Shown here one piece after another: positions 51,209-55,730 of a stretch of DNA of 55,730 nt. The position numbers were made by a program, and so were the translations under genes. This stretch comes from CAZDHT01 sp964505325 (lineage in GTDB: Bacteria > Planctomycetota > PUPC01). Below the pieces are notes generated by a model that searched no databases, was not told where the DNA came from, and saw nothing but the letters and a program-made list of their open reading frames with translations. The stretch is taken from contig CAZDHT010000004.1 in NCBI GenBank assembly GCA_964505325.1, forward strand, positions 1 to 55,730, given 5' to 3'. Numbering within the stretch: the first letter of the stretch is position 1; every line of letters starts with the position of its first letter.

Positions 51209-52003
51209 GGTGACAGACAAGAATGCCTGCCCCACCGAGGGAAAGGAACGGCATTAGAGCTTATCCAACAACCCTGAGCGTTGTTCACCCTCAGCCGTCT
51301 CTGGGACTCGTAAGCCCCTCTTTCAGAGGCTCTTACGCAAACCGCTGGCTGGCATTAACATTGTCCGACACAACACGCTGTCAAGCAAAGAGTTACGCCT
51401 TTATAGTGTGCCTGGCACACTCTAGAAGTGCAACATGTTGGCAGTCAAGCACTTGCAAACGGAGCATGCAATCCCCCACGTTGGGAGGCAGGGTTCTTGG
51501 ATGGCCTCTCAGTGGGGCGTACATTCTTGTCCGCCACCGGGAAGCTCAGCGGCAAATGCATAACTTCTTCTTTTTGGGCGAGTTGTGTACGGCCTCTGTG
51601 GCCCCGTTGGCGGAAGTCTGGCGTTGTGGTGTTGAGATGAGTTGACGGAAGAGCTGTCCGCCTCCACGCGCTGTCCGGCCCCAACGTACCCGACGCACGG
51701 TGCCGGGGAGCACCATCGTATCCCCTGCAAACGTCACAGGTTAGAGAAAACCGCACGGACAGCGTGTTTTTTTGGCAACGTCCGGTGCTCTGCGCCGCCC
51801 TCGGACTGAAAGCGATCCGGTGTCGTAACATCTTGCGCAACAATGCGTTAAGGCCTTGTTACAATAACATACAAGGCCTCGGCACGCGGTTTGCTCTTAC
51901 GGTGGGCAACTGCTGTGAAGCTTTGAGAGGGTAGCGCCTCTTATGGTCTATGGCACCGCAGTCGGGCGTCAACATAGAAGAGCGGAAGAAACCGGCCTCG
52001 GGT
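51209..52003. other. Gene-poor stretch with hairpins, no supported gene
   Basis: No open frame here has a ribosome binding site or recognisable protein. Visible structures are: GTAAG-CC-CCTCT-TTC-AGAGG-CT-CTTAC near 51310-51336; TAGTGTGCC/GGCACACT near 51404-51422; a weak hairpin CACG/CGTG followed by seven T at ~51756-51775 (possible terminator); and the 9-bp inverted repeat AGGCCTTGT/ACAAGGCCT (51851-51859/51871-51879), whose loop contains a -10-like TACAAT. The last could be a promoter-operator or hairpin ahead of the RNA element. Confidence 0.5.
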
Positions 52004-52200
52004 GCGAAGGAGGGGAAAGGGAGGTCCTTATGACGTAGGGGACAGGGGAGGAGGAAAGCCCTGTAAACGGGGGGCTTTACGCGGCATGGCGAGCCGCGGC
52101 AGGCATTTGAGGACAGACCGCCGCGTCGCATCAGGACGGTGCGGTCTACGCCCTCGCCCCGGACGGGACACCGGACGTTTTCCTCCAGTGATCTGACCGA
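52004..52200 (+). ncRNA. Candidate structured RNA, copy 1 of a tandem pair
   Basis: This block is collinear with 52741-52935 at a near-constant offset of 737-738. Shared parts are the purine-rich start (GCGAAG...GGAAAGG...GGAGGAAA) and 24 identical bases at 52150-52173. Between them lie three stems: AAAGCCC/GGGCTTT (52055-52061/52072-52078), CGCGGC-ATGGCGA-GCCGCG (52080-52098) and AGACCGC/GCGGTCT (52115-52121/52141-52147). In the other copy the stems at the same places have different sequences but still pair, which is evidence of a conserved RNA fold. No protein frame is preserved. I recognise no known RNA family. Confidence 0.55.
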
Positions 52201-52740
52201 ACAGGTCGGAACCACACCACACATCCCTTGGTCCAGGTGAGCGGCATGGCGTACCCCGCCGCACCGGGCTTCCGGTGTTCGGGCAGGCGCACGTGCGGGG
52301 GGACGGGCCGTGCGAAAGGCCGCAACGGCGCCTGAGTTGAGCGCTCACCAGCGGTGTCCCACATTCGCCAAGCGAAGGGGGAACGGCGCCATGCGAGCCC
52401 CGTCCGGCGGCGAAAGCGGCCGGGCGGGCTTAGCGAGCGAGGGAAGAGCAGCACAGACCTCGTGAGCAGTGGACAAGGAGCCCGGCCAACCCTGGAAGAA
52501 GGGAGATACGGCGGTAATGCGGACGGGATAGCCGCGGCAGCCATCGGAAGGGGCTCGCCGAAGCGTGGCGAGTGGCGATGCGTCGCTGACTATTCGTGGG
52601 AATGGAGGGGCTCTTCAACGGGGGAGACCACTCCAATCAAGCTAAAGCACCGGCTGCGCGGAGACTTCTTTCCGCGCGTCAGCCGGGCCGGAGGGCGGCA
52701 GATCCGGACGCCCCGTGCGACAGATCGACGTCGGCCTCCA
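52201..52740. other. Spacer between the two RNA copies, non-coding
   Basis: GC-rich, with further hairpins (for example CTCGCC-GAAGCGT-GGCGAG near 52555-52574) but no supported gene. It could belong to copy 1, making each unit ~737 bases long, or be independent. The long open frames that cross it are without ribosome binding sites and use codons unlike neighbouring genes. Confidence 0.45.
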
Positions 52741-52935
52741 GCGAAGAGTAGGAAAGGAGTCAAGGGAGTGACATAAGGGGATGGGGAAGGAGGAAAACCC
52801 CGCAACGGGGAAGGCCCTCGCGGCTTGGCGGGCCGCGACGGGCTCTCGAGAGGGAGAAGCGGGGGCCGTTGGCCGGCCCCTGCTTCAGCCCTCGCCCCGG
52901 ACGGGACACCGCAAACCACTTCCACTGACCTGGCG
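52741..52935 (+). ncRNA. Candidate structured RNA, copy 2 of a tandem pair
   Basis: Second copy of the element at 52004. Corresponding stems are CCCCG-CAA-CGGGG (52798-52810), TCGCGGC-TTGGCGG-GCCGCGA (52818-52838) and a 12-bp stem (52857-52868/52874-52885, AAGCGGGGGCCG against CGGCCCCTGCTT). Then come the 24 bases identical to copy 1 (52888-52911). The third stem shares almost no sequence with copy 1 yet pairs at the same place. The purine-rich leader (GGAAAGGAG...GGAAGGAGGAAA) is conserved. Confidence 0.55.
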
Positions 52936-53206
52936 GACAGACGGGGACTAGGCGCGGCGCGCGAGGAGCACAGCGCCGCCGCGACGGGCGTTCACGGCGC
53001 GTAAAGACCGCCGCCGCACCGTCCGGCCGGGGTTGTCGGACCAACGCGCCACCCGACCCGGCAACGCCGACGGCCCGCCAGGTCCCGTTCACTTACCTCC
53101 CAGACAGTTGTGGGCAGAACAGGCGCAACAATCGCAGCCATTTGCGCATCAGACAGGGGCTTCCCCCGCCTTCCGCACGGAAATTGCGAAAAAGGAGGCG
53201 TTACGT
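52936..53206. other. Non-coding stretch downstream of RNA copy 2
   Basis: Nothing recognisable as a gene. It ends with the strong ribosome-binding-like sequence AAAGGAGG at 53191-53198 that serves the short leader frame below. Confidence 0.4.
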
Positions 53207-53248
53207 GTGATCAGACCAGATCGAGGAGCAGGGCCGCTCGCGGCGTAG
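53207..53248 (+). CDS. Possible leader peptide overlapping a terminator
   Basis: GTG at 53207, eight bases after AAAGGAGG (53191-53198), opens a 13-codon frame (MIRPDRGAGPLAA). Its TAG stop (53246-53248) lies at the loop/3'-arm boundary of the terminator hairpin 53231-53258. A start-stop GTG-TGA in another frame begins two bases earlier. The layout resembles an attenuator, but without a second alternative hairpin shown, this remains speculative. Confidence 0.3.
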   Translation: MIRPDRGAGPLAA

Positions 53249-53265
53249 CGAGTGGCCCTTTTTTT
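53230..53265 (+). terminator. Strong rho-independent terminator
   Basis: GGGCCGCTCGC (53231-53241) pairs with GCGAGTGGCCC (53248-53258), 11 bp with one G-U, loop GGCGTA, followed by seven T to 53265. It ends transcription coming from the RNA elements before the small zinc-protein gene at 53336. Confidence 0.9.
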
Positions 53266-53335
53266 GTCCGAACGGAGGCTGGACGCATGAACGGTGGTCC
53301 GCCCGCCTGCCCGCGAGGGAGAAAGGAAAGAAGCA

Positions 53336-53503
53336 ATGCCACCCACAAAGATCTGCCGCCACGAAGGAGCTCGATTTCACTGCGTGCAGCGGCTGGGCAA
53401 CCTGCCGCCCGTCGAGCTCTGGCACTGTCCGACGTGCAAGAGCACGGTCTCGATCGAGGGCGCTTGTGCGGCGCCCGCGGCCCATCGCCGTGACGCGATC
53501 TGA
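53336..53503 (+). CDS. Small putative zinc-binding protein, family member B
   Basis: A 55-residue protein aligned without gaps to members at 29970 and 55278 over 40 residues; closest to the latter (ELWHCPTCKST in both, and nearly identical DNA in that segment). Zinc-ligand candidates are C7, H9, C31 and C34, with C16 as an extra. The ATG follows GAGAAAGGAAAGAAGCA. After residue 43 the sequence is unrelated to the other members. It is in a small-gene series on the plus strand between the strong terminator at 53230 and the 239-residue gene at 53689. The function is unknown; small zinc-ribbon proteins often bind nucleic acid or a protein partner. Confidence 0.68.
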   Translation: MPPTKICRHEGARFHCVQRLGNLPPVELWHCPTCKSTVSIEGACAAPAAHRRDAI

Positions 53504-53617
53504 CGCACGGCGGCGAGCAAACCCTCCGGCGCCTGCGGAGGGAGAAAGGAGAACTGCCAATGGCGTGAACGATGGAGCAATCGGAGCGCAGGGACACACG
53601 GTCCGTGCGCTGGGCAA

Positions 53618-53671
53618 GGCCGCTCACGGCGCAGTGAGCGGTCGAACGTTGTGTTGGAACCGCTGTTCCAA
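53618..53671 (+). promoter_or_regulatory. Two hairpins/dyads before the 239-residue gene
   Basis: GGCCGCTCA/TGAGCGGTC (53618-53626/53635-53643, one G-U, loop CGGCGCAG) repeats the design of the terminator at 53230 with compensatory changes but no T run. TTGGAAC-CGCT-GTTCCAA (53654-53671) is a perfect dyad ending three bases before the AAGGAG of the next gene, suited to an operator or translation-control hairpin. The rest of 53504-53688 has no gene. Confidence 0.5.
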
Positions 53672-53688
53672 ATCAAGGAGACGCAGCA

Positions 53689-54408
53689 ATGTCTTTGGAA
53701 ATGGACGAAGTAAGTACTTTGCTGGATAAGGCTACCATCGGGGACCTGATCGAACTCGCGCTGAAGAGCAAGGGGGGCGAGCTCAGCATCGCCACGAAGC
53801 CGGAAGCCGTCTTCCGCAGAGAAGGCGAGACCTGGGTGCTCCAGTTTGCCGGCAAGACGGTGTACGCCAAGGACCGAATCGGGCTGGAGTACATCAGCTA
53901 CCTCTTGGCGAACCCCGGGAACGCTGCCCCCGTGATGTCGCTTTACCTGGCCGTGACGGGTGGGCTGAACGGCTTTGCAGCCACGCGCCGCCGCTCAAAG
54001 CACGACGCGCAGCACGAGCTGAACGGGTGGCAGATCTCGCGCGCGGGAACAGCCGAGGTGCTCGCCGACCCGGCTGCCCTGGCCGAATGCCGCGAAAGAC
54101 TGCGGGAAATCGAAGCAGAGCTCGCGCAGGCCCAGGCGCAGAACGACGAGGCGCGGGCGCTCCGCCTGAAGGAGGAGCAGGAAGGACTGCTCCGGTACCT
54201 CAACGCGTGCAACCGCCTCGATGGCCGGCTCCGGCAGGTGGCCGATGTCCGGGAAAAGATCCGCAAGTCGGTCTCCAATGCGATCTCCCGGGCGATTTCG
54301 GTTATCTTGGACGACCACGAGGTGCTCGGGCGCCATCTGAGCAACAGCATCAAGACCGGCTATAAGATGGTGTACAATCCGGAAACGCCCGTCGAGTGGC
54401 ATCTCTGA
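53689..54408 (+). CDS. Uncharacterised protein with winged-helix-like and coiled-coil regions
   Basis: A 239-residue soluble protein with AAGGAG eight bases before the ATG. The segment TWVLQFAGKTVYAKDRIGLEYISYLLANPG (~47-76) follows the wording of a winged-helix module seen in uncharacterised bacterial regulators (strand, G-K-T-V, D-x-x-G-L-x-Y-I-x-x-L-L-x-x-P-G). Residues ~125-180 are a charged coiled coil (ERLREIEAELAQAQAQNDEA). The end (VSNAISRAISVILDDHEVLG, RHLSNSIKTGYKMVYNPETP) matches the C-terminus common to that group. No enzymatic motif is present. A DNA-binding or regulatory role is likely but unproven. It is the only mid-sized gene of the island. Confidence 0.72.
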   Translation: MSLEMDEVSTLLDKATIGDLIELALKSKGGELSIATKPEAVFRREGETWVLQFAGKTVYAKDRIGLEYISYLLANPGNAAPVMSLYLAVTGGLNGFAATRRRSKHDAQHELNGWQISRAGTAEVLADPAALAECRERLREIEAELAQAQAQNDEARALRLKEEQEGLLRYLNACNRLDGRLRQVADVREKIRKSVSNAISRAISVILDDHEVLGRHLSNSIKTGYKMVYNPETPVEWHL

Positions 54409-54860
54409 GCTGTTGTCGGCAGGCTTAAAATAGCGCGGCCCTGAAAAAAATGGGGCCGTCCACAGGCCGCATTGCAGGCCCAGTGTGGGGGGCCATCTCC
54501 GGCTCTACCGGGGTGTCACACTGGGGGCTCGCACTGGGGCAAAACCGTTCCATAGCACCCCTGCGGGCCTTTCATGCCGTCTCCGCCAGCGCGGCTCTCG
54601 GCGCCGACGGCCGGTCAGGCCGTCGTGTTTCTCCCGATCCTCCCCGCTCCACCCTCCGGCAGATCCAAAAAAAAACGGGCCGCGCGCCATTTGCTACACC
54701 ACTTGTAGCACTGCTACACGATTTGTACCGCATAGGGTAGTGAGGGGTAGAGCCCCATCGGTGTAAACGTACGCGGCCTGTCTCCGTCCAGCCGGGTCGG
54801 CTGGCGGGGCGGCCGCACAGTGACGGGTCGCGAGCGGGCCCGTCGAAAGGAGATGAGGAG
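54409..54860. other. Non-coding stretch with structured element and operator-like repeats
   Basis: No gene seen. CGGCCC/GGGCCG pair around an A-rich loop near 54436-54458. CCCAGTGTG/CACACTGGG (54479-54487/54517-54525) encloses an inner CCGG/CCGG hairpin, a compact RNA-like fold. Direct repeats lie at 54692-54727. Another A-rich run (nine A) is at ~54667-54675. Confidence 0.55.
54692..54727. repeat. Tandem 16-bp direct repeats, possible operator
   Basis: TGCTACACCACTTGTA (54692-54707) and TGCTACACGATTTGTA (54712-54727) differ at three positions and repeat every 20 bases, that is two helical turns. Each contains an internal TACA/TGTA dyad. They lie ~135 bases before the small membrane protein gene. 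The arrangement is typical of cooperative repressor binding. Confidence 0.55.
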
Positions 54861-55130
54861 ATGGAAGTCCTCTTGGCGGCTCTCGCCACATTGGGAGCGA
54901 CGCTGCTCCTGATGTTCGGGGGCATTGTCCTGGTTGGCGGCGTCGTTTGGCTGTGCTCTTGGTGGCTGACGCGGGAAGAGGTGGCCCGGTTCGGGAACCA
55001 CAAGGCCTTCTGGCCCGGCTCTCGCGCCGCCTCGGCGCCCACGTCGATGGGGCCGGACAAGGCGCCGGTCTTTGGCGGCGTGTCCCTGAAAAAGGCCGGT
55101 CCCGAGCAGACCCGGCGCCGCGCGGCCTAG
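54861..55130 (+). CDS. Small single-span membrane protein
   Basis: An 89-residue protein. Residues ~4-36 form one long hydrophobic helix (LATLGATLLLMFGGIVLVGG, ending in the WLCSWWL interface), followed by a charged, proline- and glycine-rich cytoplasmic tail ending KKAGPEQTRRRAA. AAGGAG eight bases before the ATG supports translation. No family recognised. It lies downstream of the direct repeats at 54692 and just ahead of repeat copy R3. Confidence 0.6.
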   Translation: MEVLLAALATLGATLLLMFGGIVLVGGVVWLCSWWLTREEVARFGNHKAFWPGSRAASAPTSMGPDKAPVFGGVSLKKAGPEQTRRRAA

Positions 55131-55159
55131 GGCCTGTGACGCAGTTTCGGCGGGGCAGG

Positions 55160-55216
55160 CGTCCGCCTTCGCGAGAGGGACATAGCCGCTTCGGCGGAGT
55201 CCCTTCCTGCCTGCCC
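55160..55216 (+). repeat. 57-bp dispersed repeat, copy R3
   Basis: 55 of 57 bases match R1/R2 (differences at the second base and in CTGCCTGCCC versus CTGTCTGCCC). It lies between the small membrane protein gene and zinc-protein gene C, in the same orientation as R2, and is followed by GGTGGCGGATACGAATGTCC, a variant of the R2 flank. Confidence 0.85.
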
Positions 55217-55277
55217 GGTGGCGGATACGAATGTCCGCCGCACATTTGGTTGGAGTTCTTCAGAAGGAGGAATATCC

Positions 55278-55439
55278 GTGGCACCCAGAGAGCCCTGTCA
55301 TCACGAACGCGCCCGGTTCTTTTGCGTGCAGCAGCTCGGCAGCCTGCCGGCGGTCGAGCTCTGGCACTGCCCGACGTGCAAGAGCACGATCTCGGTCGAG
55401 GGCGTCCGCCGAGCGGCCAAGCGGCCCGCTGCGGCGTAG
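55278..55439 (+). CDS. Small putative zinc-binding protein, family member C
   Basis: A 53-residue protein beginning with GTG 55278, seven bases after a perfect AAGGAGG (55264-55270). It aligns without gaps with members A and B (C7, H9, R13, F14, Q18, L20, G21, P24, E27, L28, C31, C34, S36, T37). Its TAG stop overlaps the small hairpin CCGCT-GCGGCGT-AGCGG (55426-55442). The short tail after residue 42 (RRAAKRPAAA) is basic, which would suit nucleic acid contact. It starts 61 bases after repeat R3. The function is unknown. Confidence 0.72.
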   Translation: MAPREPCHHERARFFCVQQLGSLPAVELWHCPTCKSTISVEGVRRAAKRPAAA

Positions 55440-55618
55440 CGGTCGCCACAGACGCCGTGCTGCGACCGGGTTCCGTGCGTACCCGGTAGGTGGCACGGGA
55501 AGCGCGGACGGAGAAACGCGGAATTGGCATGAGCATGACGCCGGCCCGGCGGGGAGACCTGTCGGGCGGGACCAGGAGCAAGCGGCCGGGCGCGTGGCCC
55601 GGCAAGGAGGCAACAACG

Positions 55619-55720
55619 ATGACGAGCGGCGTGAACACAGGCAGTTTCCAAAACGCGTTCGGCCCACACGGCCGAATGGAGGGGAAAGGAGGCGTGGCGT
55701 ATGACCTGATTCGGGAGTGA
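55619..55720 (+). CDS. Very small protein with strong ribosome binding site
   Basis: ATG at 55619, eight bases after AAGGAGG (55604-55610), opens a 33-codon frame (begins MTSGVNTGSFQNAFGPHGRM, ends YDLIRE) stopping at 55720, ten bases from the window end. The good Shine-Dalgarno is the main support; no family is recognised. A longer frame from 55490 lacks a ribosome binding site. A second AAAGGAGG near its end could serve a gene beyond the window. Confidence 0.4.
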   Translation: MTSGVNTGSFQNAFGPHGRMEGKGGVAYDLIRE

Positions 55721-55730
55721 GCGGGGCTTG

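Noticed and set aside
51436..51460. Possible second sigma-54 promoter (TTGGCA ... TTGCA).
   Set aside because: The GG and GC doublets are 15 bases apart instead of 12. The near-match at 51350-51366 has GT where GC is required.
52004..52200. Could the GGAGGAAA-containing block be RNase P RNA?
   Set aside because: The P4 core (GAGGAAAGTCCGGGC) and the other universal RNase P regions are missing, and two near-adjacent copies would be unusual.
52028..52776. Open frames of 100-140 codons crossing the tandem RNA candidate.
   Set aside because: Arg/Pro/Gly-rich low-quality translations without start signals. Conservation between the two copies follows stems, not any reading frame.
52031..55696. 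Start-stop mini-frames after strong ribosome-binding-like sites (for example ATG-GCG-TGA at 53560, ATG-ACG-TAG at 52030, ATG-ACC-TGA near 55700).
   Set aside because: Three instances in such purine-rich DNA can occur by chance, and I see no conserved spacing or context. Noted only.
1..55730. CRISPR array or cas genes.
   Set aside because: No regularly spaced direct repeats with unique spacers and no Cas-like proteins. The only tandem repeats are the two units at 54692-54727.

Overview
The window is a GC-rich bacterial chromosome segment, most likely from a Planctomycetota-like organism. That placement is an inference from gene content: a sulfatase, a secreted PQQ-type propeller protein with the W-x-x-W-R-G-P start, large LamG and HEAT-repeat secreted proteins, a heparinase II/III-like lyase, an NtrB/NtrC pair with a sigma-54-type promoter nearby, and many signal peptides. 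No 16S gene is present to test it. About 45 protein genes, two tRNAs (Glu-UUC, Arg-ACG), two type II toxin-antitoxin modules and several decayed genes can be supported.

Layout. 0.1-6.5 kb, minus strand: cysS, a nucleotidyltransferase with a small partner, ispF, a macrodomain hydrolase, a tRNA-binding-domain protein and a large PreA/GltD-type flavoprotein fusion. 6.7-13.5 kb, mostly plus: a propeller protein, a sulfatase, a divergent carbamoyltransferase followed by two broken copies of its own 3' end that bracket a mazEF module, and a DUF89 protein. 13.6-21.6 kb, minus: MsrBA, higBA, a LamG protein, an enolase-superfamily enzyme, a secreted alpha/alpha-barrel-like protein and arfB. 21.7-29.1 kb, plus: heparinase-like lyase, then tilS-HIT-histidine kinase-NtrC-type regulator. 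30.3-40.0 kb, plus: FHA/zinc-ribbon/GT2 membrane glycosyltransferase, degenerate SGNH protein, a deoxyhypusine-synthase-like protein and a HEAT-repeat protein interrupted by an in-frame TAG. 40.1-48.1 kb, minus: ruvC-ruvA-ruvB, a PHP/DUF3604-like protein, and etfB-etfA-acyl-CoA dehydrogenase.

From 48.2 kb onward the character changes. After tRNA-Arg comes a decayed catabolic cluster (an alcohol dehydrogenase/M20 peptidase chimera and a frameshifted PfkB kinase). Then follows a gene-poor island to the window end, holding two tandem copies of a probable structured RNA, a possible leader peptide overlapping a strong terminator, several hairpins, a direct-repeat operator candidate and a few very small genes with strong ribosome binding sites.

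The most unusual material is a family of three ~54-residue zinc-binding proteins (29970, 53336, 55278) that align without gaps over 40 residues. Copies of a nearly identical 57-bp dispersed repeat occur in the same gene-poor stretches. One member lies downstream of a consensus sigma-54 promoter, itself about 0.8 kb downstream of the NtrC-type gene. Together with the tandem RNA candidate, this is my best guess at an undescribed system.
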